Assembly (NCBI RefSeq): GCF_000321225.1
Contig: NW_004450285.1
Span: 4,500,402-4,564,401 of the forward strand
Source: Odobenus rosmarus divergens
Lineage: Eukaryota > Chordata > Mammalia > Carnivora > Odobenidae
Reading direction: 5' to 3'
Length of the DNA stretch: 64,000 nt
Position 1 is the first letter of the stretch, and each line of letters begins with the position of its first letter. Under the pieces are notes generated by a model that saw only the letters and a list, made by a program, of their open reading frames with translations, was not told the origin of the DNA and made no database searches. The position numbers and the translations under genes were made by a program. Below, piece by piece: positions 1-11,190 of the stretch.

Positions 1-575
1 CTTTATATAACTCATAGTGTGGGCTCATAGTGCTATAAATTTCAGGGCTGAAGTGGTAGGGAAAAGCCCATGGAGAGGATGGGACTTTAGATGATGTTTG
101 AAGATTGTACAGGTTGGAGAGGTGAAGAAAGTAAAGACTTATCCCCAGGACCCTTGAAGCTGATCTAATACTGGAAGACCCTCCTCATCCCCAAGTATGT
201 CATTTGCTGGTATGACAGCGAGCTTTATTTCCCTCATAGAGCAATTTGTTCACTTAAGGAATTGTGTCTTTAAATTACAAAAAAAAATTCTTTGGGAGGA
301 GTGACACATTTGTACATTAAAAGTTATTGCTGCATTAGTATAGATGGTGTGTTCTAAGCAGGCAGCTCAAATTGGTCTGTACTAATTTGGCCTTTGGTGG
401 GAAAGGAGGAAGACTCCATGTTGGACAGAGTGGGAGGCACCTTCAAAGGGCTTCCCTGAGGCACCTCTGCCTTTGTGCATATAGTGGGGCCTCTGAGAAA
501 GCCAAGGAAAGTATAGAAGTAGAGAGGTGGGGCATTAAAGCCTAGTACTCTTTTACAAAGGACTATTTCCCTTAC
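1..575. other. Unassigned single-copy-like sequence
   Basis: No gene, RNA gene or repeat family that I recognise. No reading frame of useful length and no CpG-rich segment. Confidence 0.4.
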
Positions 576-582
576 CTATAAC

Positions 583-756
583 TTTTTTTTTTTTTAAGAT
601 TTTATTTATTGAGAGAGAGCATAAGCAGGGCGAGGGAATGGGAGAGACAGACTCCCTGCTGAGCAGGGAGCCTGACATGGGGCTCTATCCTAGGACCCTG
701 GGATCATGACCTGAGCTGAAGGACATGATTAACAGACTGAGCCACCCAGACGCCCC
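583..756 (-). mobile_element. CAN-SINE (tRNA-derived carnivore SINE)
   Basis: The plus strand shows the element reversed: poly-T, AAGATTTTATTTATT, a GA-rich block, the CCTGGGATCATGACCTGAG box and the reversed tRNA-like head ending GCCACCCAGACGCCCC. An approximate repeat, CTATAACTT, flanks the insertion on both sides. It is non-autonomous and depends on L1 for mobilisation. Confidence 0.93.
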
Positions 757-1036
757 TCTATAACTTCCTTTGAAAAAGATACTAGTGACTTATTCCTTTA
801 GTAAAAGTGCAAATGACGGAAATTTGGAGATTATTCTGGAAATGAGCGTTTTTGAGGGACCATTCATTTCTGAAGATAGATGGGCAGTTCTTGTAGTTCC
901 AGAAATATTTCTTTTGGGAAGATATTTATTTCTAGTTAATGACACAAAACAAAAATTTCAAGCTAATTAGCATGGAAGACATACTACGTTTGACCCATCT
1001 TTTAAAATGTAGCCAATGGCATAAGATTCCATGGTT

Positions 1037-1125
1037 AATTCATCTTTGTTTCCCCAAGTGTTTAGTCCAGGGGATGGCATGTTATAAGCCCTCAAAAATA
1101 TTTATAAATGAATGAAAAGAATTGT
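1037..1125 (+). repeat. L2 LINE 3' end (short relic)
   Basis: Ends with the L2-like tail AAATATTTATAAATGAATGAA, preceded by a weak match to the L2 3' block. Very old and short. Confidence 0.45.
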
Positions 1126-1164
1126 ATATCTACAGTGAGAATCTTCAGTTTAATTAATGTTTCA

Positions 1165-1337
1165 TTTTTTTAAAAGATTTTATTTATTTGAGAGAGAGCA
1201 CGAGCAGGGGGAGGGAGAGGGAGAAGCCAACTCCCTGCTGAGCAGGGAGCCTGATGCTGGGCTCAATGTCGGGACCCTGGGATCATGACCTGAGCCTAAG
1301 GCAGACACTTAACTGATTGAGCCACCTGGTGCCTCTG
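1165..1337 (-). mobile_element. CAN-SINE
   Basis: Reversed SINE: TTAAAAGATTTTATTTATTT, GAGAGAGAGCACGAGCAGGG, the GATCATGACCTGAGCC box and the head GCCACCTGGTGCCTC. The head has diverged from GCGCCCC, so this is an older copy. Confidence 0.92.
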
Positions 1338-1626
1338 ATTTTGTGAATTTGAATAATTTATTGTGTTTGTGAGTGACTTGGCATTCTAAAGCATTTCTAG
1401 AGTCTGATCCTAATGTGGAAACACTTAGCAAATGTCACAGACCCATTGATAGAAGTGGAAGACAATTGGAATATTTTGGAAAACTAGAGAAATCCAAAAC
1501 AGGAAATTCATTGATCAGAAAATGTGGTAATTCCAATAAGCAAACTGGGAAATAACAGAAAATGTATTCTCTATTATAGTGGTTTATAAATATGCATCTA
1601 TACCTATATATCTGTATCTCCATCTC

Positions 1627-2411
1627 TGGTTCCTAGCAGAGCTCCTAACCCTTACAGATTCTTGAGTAATAAGAATATTAGGAATATTTTTTCTTCTATT
1701 ATTTGGTCTTTGGCCCTGTTGCTGACCTAAATCCCTGTTCCCAAATCCCTTGGAATTCTGTGAGTGATAGGAGTGTCTTTTGTTCTAATGAGGTGTCTCT
1801 TGGTGGGTTCCTGGGTAGCTTTAGGATAGGGGCTGGTTACCAGAAAGATCAAGCCATGATTAGAAGCTTAGAACTTTAAGCCCCACCCCCCCATCCTCTG
1901 GGAAGGGGAGAGGGCTGGAGATTAAGTTAATGATCCATCATACCTATGTAATGAAGCTTTCATAAAAACTCCCAAAGTATGGGGTTCAGAAGACTTCCTG
2001 GTTGGTGAACACATCTATGTGCTGGGAGAGTAACCCACCCCAAACTCCACAGAAACAGAAGCTCCTGCACTTTGGACCCTTCCAGATCTTGCTCAGTGTA
2101 TTTCTTCATCTGGTAGTTCATCTATATCCTTTATTGTATCACATATTATAAACTATAAATGTATGTGTTTCAGTTCCATGAACTGTTCTAACAAATGATC
2201 AAATCCAAGGAGAGGGTCATGGGAGCCTCCGATTTGTAGATATGACTTACTACTTGTGTTGGCATTGCAACTGGGGAGCTGTCTTGTGGGACTGAACCTT
2301 AACCTGTGCAGTCTGTACTAACTCCAGTGAAGTGTCAGAATTGAATTAAATTGTAGGACACCCAGATGATATCACAGAGGATTTCCTGGTGTGGGGAAAA
2401 AACCCCACACA
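1627..2411 (+). mobile_element. ERVL-type LTR (MER21/MER74-like)
   Basis: About 0.78 kb running from TGG to ACACA, with TG...CA ends. It has an AATAAA-poor but LTR-like central part, and a 3' end with GTGTGGGG then CCCCACACA. Directly after it lies TTTGGTGTCAG, which fits a tRNA-Leu primer-binding site as used by ERVL elements. I recognise the body as one of the old ERVL LTRs; the exact subfamily is from memory and uncertain. It has no coding capacity. Confidence 0.6.
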
Positions 2412-2440
2412 TTTGGTGTCAGTAGTATTATGTGTGAGTA
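2412..2440 (+). other. Putative retroviral primer-binding site and start of internal region
   Basis: TGGTGTCAG at 2414-2422 matches the start of the tRNA-Leu complementary primer-binding site of ERVL proviruses. It lies three bases after the LTR end. No retroviral reading frame follows, so only a remnant of the internal region remains. Confidence 0.5.
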
Positions 2441-4098
2441 AAGTAGAAACATGGTGTTTTTCTTACACAGAAACAAATGAACAAAATACAGAAACCCCTG
2501 TATATAGTTAGGGGATAGTGTATTTCTAAAGCTAGCCTGGTCTACTGTTGGTCTGAGGTTTTTCTCTTAATGGCTTTCCTTTCTGTTATCAATAACTTCT
2601 AACAAATTAAACAATGACAACCCCACGTTACGTGCATATTCAGAGTGTGATAACACAGGCTGCTACTCTTAGTTCTCAATACTGTGTAGAAGCATGGTAA
2701 CAAATGCTGTTCCCAGAATGACTTGTCATGTGCTGTTTCTGTGAAATGAGCCTGTGTTTGGCCGTAGGTCTGGGAAGAAGAGCTCCTGCACTTGCTGACT
2801 TTCTGAGTGTGTGAGTACAGAGCTGTTGGGTGAGGGTCTACCAACAGGCAGCCTCTTCCTAAATGTTTTCTTTTAATTTATGATTAGATATTTTTTAATC
2901 TCTGGAAACTGGTATTATGTATCTGGAGAGACAGAAGAGGATATGCCCTTACAGACCTGAAAATAAATGGATTTGAGGAAATAAAACAGAAAAAGGGATC
3001 ATTAGGAAAGGGGCAAGCTGTTGAGGAAACTGAGAGCCAGATACTGTCATAAAGACTTGAAATGCTGCAGCAGAGGTGGGTTTTTTTTTCCTTTCCTTTT
3101 TTTTTTTTTTTTAATTTTATAGCTCTCTTCATTCTGAAAGGTCATAGCAATAAGGGAGATGAAGGGTTATTCTTTATGATCTCTAGTAATTTAAAGTACT
3201 GTAAACAAATAAATCCTGGGGATGAGGAAATGTTTATTAGCCTTAGGGGCCTTAGCAAGAGTTTAGTTAATATATTGATACACCAGATGGTTGAAATTAG
3301 AAGACAAAGATCAGTCCTCTGGAAGTATTAATATCTTCACAGAACACTACGCGTGAATTCCTATTATGATAGTACATGACATCTTCTTAAGAGTAAGAAG
3401 TACTCTTTTCCAAATAGATGCCTGACCCACATAGGAAATAATCAAACAGTGAACATGGAACACCTGCACATAGATAGACACAGGAATTTGAGGAGACTAG
3501 AGAAGCACTTGGGAAATCTGTAAAGAGGAACTTGCATAGGGTAGTAGTTATCAGGCCTCCTATTTCATGTATGCTTTTGACTTGAATTATAATCTCTAAT
3601 TCTAGAAAAAAAATTCCTCAAATGAGTAGAAGAATACATTCTCTTAGTTCTTAAGTAAAATTATTATATACCTACAAATTTCATTTCCTTTGAGATCTAC
3701 ATTGGAAGTGGACTCCTAAGCATATGTGGAAATCCTTACAGAACATTGGAGAAGCTCTTGGTCTGCTGTTACTCAATGAGGAAAAATTTTCCCCTGCCCC
3801 CCTCAAAAGGGAACAAGCATTTTTAGATTAGATAAACATCCAGAGAGAGTGATTGGCTTGTGACCACACTGGAACTGGGAATCAAGATGGGGAAAGGTCT
3901 CAAACCAGACAACCTAAAGGTCCAGGTGTTCCAAGTTGCCCCAACGCATTGAAATCCCTACATATGTCAAGGTTCTTACTTGCATCTCCATTGTATATGG
4001 GTCTTCTAGATGGATTGTGTTAAGTGGAAATGGTGAAATTTAAGATTGTTTTAAGAAAGGGGAAATTTTGTCTTTCCTTTGGGTTTTATAGGGAAGTT
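2441..4098. other. Unassigned sequence
   Basis: No gene recognised. It holds a T-rich tract at 3087-3115 and otherwise ordinary AT-rich sequence. The first few hundred bases may be decayed ERVL internal sequence, but I cannot show it. Confidence 0.35.
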
Positions 4099-4320
4099 AA
4101 AATAGGCTCATTTTTTTTTTTTTAAAGATTTTATTTATTTATTTGAGAAAGAATGAGAGAGAGCACATGAGAGAGGGGAGGGTCAGAGGGAGAAGCACAC
4201 TCCCTGCCGAGCAGGGAGCCTGATGCGGGACTCGATCCAGGGACTCCAGGATCATGACCTGAGCCGAAGGCAGTCGCTTAACCAACTGAGCCACCCAGGC
4301 GCCCAAAATAGGCTCATTTT
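4099..4320 (-). mobile_element. CAN-SINE with intact 16-base target-site duplication
   Basis: AAAATAGGCTCATTTT occurs at 4099-4114 and again at 4305-4320, flanking a complete reversed SINE (about 4111-4304) with head GCCACCCAGGCGCCC. The perfect duplication and near-consensus head mark it as one of the younger insertions here. Confidence 0.97.
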
Positions 4321-4675
4321 GAATAAGTCAATAATAGACATGATTTCTGGGGCAATTATCAAAATTGTAAATTCTTAGTGAAGCAGCTCTCTAGTCTTAA
4401 TTGAAGAATAAAGTGCTTATTGGTGTTGTTTTCCATTTGTATGGTCAGACCCTAAAACTTTAAATTCACTAGGGTCCAGAAAACTAACAATGGCTTCTCT
4501 GTATTGTGGCTTAGAGGCTTGACCCTTACGGTAATCAGTGAGGGGGGAAATTAGGAATAGGAAAGTTTACTGGCTTTTGTACACAAAATTATTATGTTTG
4601 GGCCCGATTAATTTGGTTAATTAAGAACCCAAGGACTCTGTTTCCTCCCTTGAGAAACAAGAGCAGGGGTTTAAG

Positions 4676-4851
4676 TCAGTGGTTCTAGAACCATTTATAG
4701 GGAGAACTTGTTAAAACACAGATTAGTGGATCTCTCTCCCTTATTTCTGATTCAGTAGGTTTGGAGAAGCCCAAGAATTAAGGTTTCTAATAGGTTTCCA
4801 GGCCATGCCAGTGCTCCTAACATGGAGACCACACTTTGAGGACCACCAGGG
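4676..4851. mobile_element. MER20 (non-autonomous hAT-Charlie DNA transposon)
   Basis: Starts AGTGGTTCTAGAACCA, has the diagnostic GTTAAAACACAGATT and TCTGATTCAGTAGGT, and ends ACCACACTTTGAGGACCACC, close to an inverted copy of the start. MER20 copies have served as regulatory elements in placental mammals; nothing here shows that this copy does. Confidence 0.8.
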
Positions 4852-5620
4852 TGGATAATGTTTATGATTTCCTTCACACTTATACACTATGAGCATGAGG
4901 GAGCAAAATAAGCTCTGTAGTTTTCCTGCTGGAAAAGAAATTCTGCAAAGGCCATTTATCTGTCTGGAGGATACTTGTGTGCAGGGAATTTCTGAGCGAT
5001 GTTTAAGTTTGTCATCTAATGGCAGCTATTGTGTCTGTTTATATATGTCAGAGATGCATAAATTTGAGCTGAACTTTAGAAGGTTTGTCTGTGTGCAAGT
5101 CATTTAGAAGAAATATTCACCTGAATGGAATTGTAGTAAAGTAATCCTGGGGATCAAACTTCCGTTAAAGTAGCAAACATTTTCTTTGACAAGACAAAAT
5201 AATAATATTGCTAATAAGATTTACAGTTGGTATTTATCTGAATCTAAATATCTTAATTTGAATATCAAAAAAGTTTCGTGAAAATGAAGACATATCAGTA
5301 TTCCTATTACCTGTTCCTATTACCTTGGCTAAGTAGCGAATAATGTGGGGCATGTTTCTTCCTGGTGCTATGTAGGGCCAGGTGGGCTTGTTTTAGGTAA
5401 CATTGTAATCAACAGCATAAGTGAGGTCCTACCTTGCTGCCTGCCACTTCTTGTGGATCTTTCTAATTAGTCAAAGAAATATGTGGCTTTAATAATCCAT
5501 GTTTGAGGAAATTTTATTTTGTCATTTTTATAAAGCAATATTCATGCAACCATTTTTATGATACATAAACTATAGACAATGCTTTTTATTTTCTAATTTA
5601 CCTGGTGACTTTCAGTGTAG
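4852..5620. other. Unassigned sequence
   Basis: No gene or repeat family recognised. A small direct duplication, TTCCTATTACCT, occurs twice near 5299-5325. Confidence 0.35.
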
Positions 5621-5621
5621 C

Positions 5622-5840
5622 AGTGAGAACTTGGGCTTAAGATGAACAGACGGTGGATCTACTCCTAATTCCTCCCTAATTATTAGCTGTAACCTTGTTT
5701 CCATGCATTAGTTTTATTACCTGGGAAATAGGACTAATGATAATCTACCTTGTAAAGTTTCTTTAACAATCAGGTGGGATAATGCTGATCATACCTGGTG
5801 CATATAATGAGTTCATTAAATGTTAGCTATGATAATGTCT
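5622..5840 (+). mobile_element. MIR SINE
   Basis: Core features of the ancient tRNA-derived MIR are visible: GTGAGAACTTGGGCTT at the start, a decayed CTGTGTGACC-type core, then ACCTGGGAAATAGGACTAA, GATAATCTACCTTGTAAAG and a tail with ATTAAATGTTAGCTATGAT. Confidence 0.8.
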
Positions 5841-6049
5841 GTCCTGTTTGAGGAACTTTACATACTCTTTCTCTTTTATGAGATATATTAAGTCGTCATT
5901 TTAATAGGTATATAAGGAAACATACAAAATCATAAAGTATCATTTCTTCCTTACCTTTATATTAGAATTTGGGTCACAAGTCTGATCTCTACTTAGGGAT
6001 TAATTAGATATATTCCAACATGAAGTCAGACATTCCATCTTTCCTTTCT

Positions 6050-6600
6050 TCTTTCCTTCATCTATTCAGTTAATAAACCTCTTCTTAATCTTTCTTATCT
6101 TCTATTTGCTGTCTTAGAGCCACGGACCTCAAGAAACTCACTTTCTAATAGGGAGAGATAAAGTAGAGAAACAAATAATTAAAAACCCAGTTTGTTAAGT
6201 ACTATTACTGCATAAAGTCTGGGAATTCAGGAGGGAAAATAACATATTCTGCCTAAGGATCAAGACAGGGAAAAGTTGGCATTCCCACTAAGTTTTAGAG
6301 GTGTTTGCCAGGTGACCAAATTGAGGCTAAGGAAAGAAGAATTTCTCAAGTAATAAACTTTAAAAGCTGTTGAAGGTGTGATAGAGCTTGCAATGTTGAA
6401 AAGCTGTAAGTCAGTGTGTAGATAGGAAAGGGGATTGGAGGCAGAGGACAGAGGTGAAAGACAGTGCTCGGTATTCAGGGATCAAAATCTGAAGATGTTC
6501 ATATGCTGTCATGCAGAATAATTCAGACTTTGTCTTGAGAATGGTAGAGGAGATATTGGAGAGTTTAAAAAAGATACATGCTTTGATGCATGTTTAACAA
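6050..6600 (-). mobile_element. L2 LINE fragment, antisense
   Basis: Antisense L2 3' part: CTATTCAGTTAATAAACC, then a decayed AACTCACTTTCTAATAGGGA (the L2 'clip after CTAGAATG' block) and GA-rich sequence with TCATGCAGAATAATTCAGAC. Very old and broken by indels. Confidence 0.6.
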
Positions 6601-6771
6601 AGACACGCAGAAAAATCCATTCTAATCCGTATGCTCAAAACAGTAATCAGCTAAATGAATGACCCTTTAAACTTTCCAAAGAGACATTTTCAGCAGACTT
6701 CTTTTTGCTAAGAGTTAAAGTAATTCCTGTGTTCAGTTATGAAAGAGAATGACATGAGGAATTCTTAATCT

Positions 6772-6844
6772 CAGGAAACAAACTGAGGGTTGCTGGAGTG
6801 GTGGGGGGTGGGAGGGATGGGGTGGCTGGGTGATAGACACTGGG
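6772..6844 (+). mobile_element. L1 3' end, cut by the assembly gap
   Basis: GAAACAAACTGAGGGTTGCT followed by a G-rich GTGGGGGGTGGG block and GATAGACACTGGG is the carnivore L1 3' untranslated segment. The same segment is seen complete at 29125-29200. It runs straight into the N run. Confidence 0.8.
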
Positions 6845-7124
6845 NNNNNNNNNNNNNNNNNNNNNNNNNNNNNNNNNNNNNNNNNNNNNNNNNNNNNNNN
6901 NNNNNNNNNNNNNNNNNNNNNNNNNNNNNNNNNNNNNNNNNNNNNNNNNNNNNNNNNNNNNNNNNNNNNNNNNNNNNNNNNNNNNNNNNNNNNNNNNNNN
7001 NNNNNNNNNNNNNNNNNNNNNNNNNNNNNNNNNNNNNNNNNNNNNNNNNNNNNNNNNNNNNNNNNNNNNNNNNNNNNNNNNNNNNNNNNNNNNNNNNNNN
7101 NNNNNNNNNNNNNNNNNNNNNNNN
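6845..7124. other. Assembly gap (280 N)
   Basis: 280 undetermined bases. The left flank is the G-rich end of an L1, so the missing bases probably include the remaining L1 3' tail. Any frame crossing it is an artefact. Confidence 0.99.
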
Positions 7125-7191
7125 TTTTGTTAGAATATCAAGGATCAAGGGTCTTCCTTGTAAGAGGCTAAAATCTAATTTCCATTTAATT

Positions 7192-7407
7192 AGACATTAC
7201 ATAGTTCCTTTATTTTTTTATAAAGATTTACTTATTTATTTGAGAGAGAGTGAGAGCAGGGGAGAGTGGCAGAGGGAGAGGGAGAGAAACTTAAGCAGAC
7301 TGCACTGAATGTGGAGCCCGACGTGGGGATGAGCCAAAACCAGGAGCCAAAACCAGGAGTTGGATGCTTAACTGACTGTGCCACCCAGGTGCCACAGACA
7401 TTACATA
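7192..7407 (-). mobile_element. CAN-SINE with target-site duplication
   Basis: AGACATTACATA flanks it at 7192-7203 and 7396-7407. The element has an internal tandem duplication (GAGCCAAAACCAG twice, 7331-7356) in place of the usual GATCATGACCTGAGCC box, and an altered head, so it is diverged. Confidence 0.92.
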
Positions 7408-8066
7408 ACTGCCTTTAGAAGTGTAAAATGTATTGGATATCTGCTGAAAGAAACCAGGTGTAAAATGTTGACTATTACATCAAATGCTGTGAAATTCTTT
7501 GTAAACAAAGCTTTTTTTCATGAAAGTTTATTTGCTGCCTGTACTTACTGCTCACTTGAAGTCATAATTGTCCCTTATGACATCAGATTGTGTTCCATGG
7601 GAAGGATTATGATGTTGTAAACAGAATACTATAATTTTGAACTAAGAAGAATGAGGAATAGATGAAGTCTTAAAAATGCAGATTCTATTTTTATGCAGAT
7701 TTCTTTAGTTTTAAAATACTCAAAGAAAAATATAAAAGGTTGTCCATTAAAAGTCCTTAAGTAAGAAATATCTTACCTGAATGAATTTTCAAGTTTTCAC
7801 TAGGCATCTGAAATGCTTAATAAATGTAAACTTTAATTTGAAAAACTTAAAAACAATACCTTAAAAGATATGAAATACCAATTTTTGTTTTATGAAAATA
7901 ACTTTTGTAGATTTATCTTTTTAAAATTAAAATCACATTTATACCTCTATCTCAAAATTACTGTTAACAAACCTATGAAAAATAAATTTAAAAAGAAATC
8001 TTTGGTGGGTGGTGGAAATATAACCAAATATAAGAAGTTTTTGCTTACCCATCTTCTGAAATGATT
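7408..8066. other. Unassigned sequence
   Basis: AT-rich, no gene or recognisable repeat. Confidence 0.35.
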
Positions 8067-8310
8067 GGGAGTCAAAATTTTATTTTATTATTTTTTAAAA
8101 TATTTTATTGTTATTTATTTATTTGAGAGAGAGAGTGACAGAGATAGTGAGAGAGAGCACAAGCAGGGAGGAGAGGGAGAAGCAGGCTCCCGCTGAGCAG
8201 GGAGCCTGACCCGGGGCTAGATCCAGGACCCTGGGATCATGACCTGACTCGAAGAACGCAGACACTTAACCGACTGACCCACCCAGGCGCCCCCCCGGGA
8301 GTCAAAATTT
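8067..8310 (-). mobile_element. CAN-SINE with 14-base target-site duplication
   Basis: GGGAGTCAAAATTT at 8067-8080 and 8297-8310. The element in between is a complete reversed SINE with a GAGAGAGAG block, GATCATGACCTGA box and CCACCCAGGCGCCCCC head. Confidence 0.96.
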
Positions 8311-8934
8311 AACTAACAGTGTTACTTAGAAAGTTTCATTTGAGAAAACTTTTTTGTTTTTGTCCTGAGGTGTGTTCTTTTGAGTATTTTTCAATCCCTT
8401 CCTATGCAAAACCACAGGATCTCTTAGGTCTATTTTAACTTAAGATTGGAATGCTACATTATTTTGATGTATGTGATCGAGATTATCTGCCACGTGCTCT
8501 TTACAGGAAATTACTTTGAATGCTTCTGCAAGTTGAGGCAAATTGGAGCCCTGAATATTTTAGAATGACTGTAGTGGCAAAAAATGAGAGAATGTGATTG
8601 GATTTTTATCATATCTTTAGACACCTCCAATTTTATAGTCTGAGACAAAACATCATGGCTCTGAATGTGAAATTGCTTTCTTTTATATGAAGGCTATTGA
8701 TGGTGAAGTAAAGTGCTCATGTAATAATGATTTGGTTTATTTATAAAGCCTGATAATTTTGTGATGCAATAGAACCATTTAGTTATCAGCTATTTTAACC
8801 TAAGTAAGCTAGTGTATTATCAGAGATGTTTTAGTTGTCATTTATATCAAGTAACATCTGGCATTTTAGAATTATTCTTCTCGGTCTGTACAACCATGGA
8901 TGCCCCACACCTAGACCAAATGAGAAAGACTCCA
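8311..8934. other. Unassigned sequence
   Basis: AT-rich, no gene or recognisable repeat. Confidence 0.35.
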
Positions 8935-8937
8935 GAA

Positions 8938-9178
8938 ACATGGTAAGCGTGGATTATAGAATCAGAAGGCAGAAGTTTAAGACCTGTTTTGCCACTAATT
9001 AGAGGATGAGTTTCAGCCTGTCTCTAACTTTTCTGCTATCCACTTTATTCATCCTTAAAATTGAAATTACTGTAGTCAAATTCATAGAGTTTTTTCTGAG
9101 AATAAAAATGGTCGTTTATGTGAAATTGCTCTGTAAACTCTAAAACCCTATATAAATGAAAGGTACTATTATAATTAT
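8938..9178 (+). mobile_element. MIR SINE
   Basis: GATTATAGAATCAGAAGGCAG, then AAGACCTGTTTTGCCACTAAT, CTATCCACTTTATTCATCC and ATGAAAGGTACTATTATAAT follow the MIR order. Strongly diverged. Confidence 0.7.
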
Positions 9179-9404
9179 CACTTTAGTATTACTGATTTAA
9201 ACAGTTATCACTGAGGATACCAGTTTTTGTATGAAGTCTGGTTATCTAGCCCTACTGGCTCAGAAATTTTGGAGTTAGTCTTACAGAATTATTGATCTTG
9301 TCTGATGAACCATCCAGACTTTGGAATCTGGTAACTAAGAACATCATTGTCTGAAGATCTGAGTATATATTAATTTTGTATTGTCACACAACAAAATCTG
9401 TATT

Positions 9405-9870
9405 AGTTATTTGTTACTTCAGTACAAATTAACCCCAAACCTAACAACCTAAAATAGACATTTAGTATCTTTTAGTTTCGGTGGAACAAGAATATTATGG
9501 GGGAAGCTTAGTTGGGTGTCAGGATCTCCTGTTAGGTTTTAGTCAAGCTGTTGGCTGGAGCAGTGATCTCATCTTAAGGCTCAAATTGGAGGGGTTTATC
9601 TTTTTCCAAGCTCGTTCCCATGGTTATTGGCAGGTCTTGCTTCTCAACATATGAGTTTCTCTAGGCAATTTGAGAAGTAGAGACAGAAGGAGAGAGTGCT
9701 CCACATTTTCGGGTCTTGTTTCCATCTCCATATTTCATTTGTCATAAAAGGGTGTAGCTGAGTATCCCTTTCAGCCTTTTATCCCTTTCAGTTTTGCTGA
9801 CAGGCAGTAAAGTTCTGGAGATCTAATGGCCTCTCCCAATTCTAGACTATCTCTATTCTCCTCAGGCCAA
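9405..9870 (-). mobile_element. MaLR LTR (MLT1-like), antisense
   Basis: Begins GTATTAGTTATTTGTTACTT and AAATTAACCCCAAACC, the reverse of the 3' end of an MLT1-type LTR. It continues with GTCAAGCTGTTGGCTGGAGC, CCAAGCTCGTTCCCATGG and AAAGGGTGTAGC. The 5' end of the LTR is eroded. Confidence 0.7.
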
Positions 9871-9885
9871 ACCTGACATGTTGCA

Positions 9886-10115
9886 GCATGAATAACTCCT
9901 TTTTATTTTTTTTTTAAAGATTTTATTCATTTATTTGACAGGAGAGACACAGCGAGAGAGGGAACACAAGCAGGGGGAGTGGGAGAGGGAGAAGCAGGCT
10001 TCCCGCTGAGCAGGGAGCCCCACGTGGGGCTTGATCCCACGACCTGGGATCATGACCTGAGCCAGAGGGAGACACTTAACGACTGAGCCACCCAGGCGCC
10101 CCGCATAAATAACTC
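9886..10115 (-). mobile_element. CAN-SINE with near-perfect target-site duplication
   Basis: GCATGAATAACTC at about 9886-9898 and GCATAAATAACTC at 10103-10115 flank a full-length reversed SINE (9901-10102) with near-consensus head GCCACCCAGGCGCCCC. Confidence 0.96.
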
Positions 10116-10244
10116 TTAAGAACTTTCTAGGTGTTTTGTATACTTTCATGGGGTTCATTTCATTTGACAAAAGTTATACCACAAATTGCTTCAAGGTAAC
10201 TCCTCTCCCTCAGGCTTTGCTGGACAGATGAGGAAGATGCCCTT

Positions 10245-10480
10245 AAGCTTCATAGGAGCCCTGTGGGGCGCCTGGGTGGCTCAGTCGTTAAGCGTCTGCC
10301 TTCGGCTCAGGTCATGATCCCAGGGTCGTGGGATCGAGCCCCGCATCGGGCTCCCTGCTCTGAGGGAGGCCTGCTTCTCCCTCTCCCACTCCCCCTGCTT
10401 GTGTTCCCTCTCTCACTGTCTCTCTCTGTCACATAAATAAATAAAATCTTAAAAAAAAAAAAGCTTCATAGGAGCCCTGT
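10245..10480 (+). mobile_element. CAN-SINE, full length, with 20-base target-site duplication
   Basis: The element is 10265-10460: head GGGGCGCCTGGGTGGCTCAG, box GGCTCAGGTCATGATCCCAG, CT-rich body and ATAAATAAATAAAATCTT with poly-A. AAGCTTCATAGGAGCCCTGT is repeated exactly at 10245-10264 and 10461-10480. This is the clearest young insertion in the window. Confidence 0.98.
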
Positions 10481-10545
10481 TGCTTGATTGGGGAGAGCTA
10501 CATGGCAGAGTCTAAATTCATTTTCATTTTATTTATACAAAGTTC

Positions 10546-10754
10546 AAAATGATCAAAACTGGGGTGCCTGGGTGGCTCAGTTGGTTGAGCGACTGCTTTT
10601 GGCTCAGGTCATGATCCCGGAGTCCTGGGATCGAGTCCTGCGTCGGGCTCCCTGCTCAGCAGGGAGTCTGCTTCTACCTCTGACCCTACCCCCTCTTGGG
10701 CTCTCTCTCTCTTTCAAATAAATAAATAAAATCTTTAAAAAAATGATCAAAACT
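10546..10754 (+). mobile_element. CAN-SINE with 15-base target-site duplication
   Basis: AAAATGATCAAAACT at 10546-10560 and 10740-10754. The element is 10561-10739, head GGGGTGCCTGGGTGGCTCAG. It has the same orientation as its neighbour but its own target site, so this is a second independent insertion and not a tandem copy. Confidence 0.97.
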
Positions 10755-10804
10755 AAGCTATATTATTTAGTAAGATTCCTACATAAGTACTATAGCCATA
10801 CAGA

Positions 10805-11190
10805 AAACAAAGGAGCAATTAACAAAAATATTAGAATAGTAGCTACCTCTGGGTAGAGGGAGCGGGCTGTGGGAAGAAGTACAGAGGGGCTTTAAAGTTG
10901 ATTTTCATTTTTTCATATATTGTTCTGGATGATGGATACACTGGTATTTGTTTTATAGTATTTACTAAGATGTATATAAATATATACATAAATGTACATG
11001 ATATACTCTTTTTGTCTACATGGCTTATACACAATAGCAAAAAAGAAAAAAAATATAGTCACTAAAATGCAGTAGAGGAGTGGTTTCTGAAACTGGAACA
11101 AAGTGTAGGAGTTTGTTTTAAAATTGAAGGCAGAAAGAATGTCAGGGGGTGAAGTTGTAATGCCATTAAAAGTTTGAATCATACACAGTT
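10805..11190 (+). repeat. Possible L1 3' untranslated relic
   Basis: TAGTAGCTACCTCTGGGTAG followed by a G-rich block, then GATGGATACACTGGTATTTG and T-rich sequence, resembles the 3' untranslated region of old L1M families. Boundaries are uncertain. Confidence 0.35.

Noticed and set aside
6771..7308. Three long open frames of 113-172 codons
   Set aside because: They exist only because the 280 N bases contain no stop codons.
10265..10754. Two SINEs as a tandem duplication
   Set aside because: Each has a different target-site duplication, so they are separate insertions.
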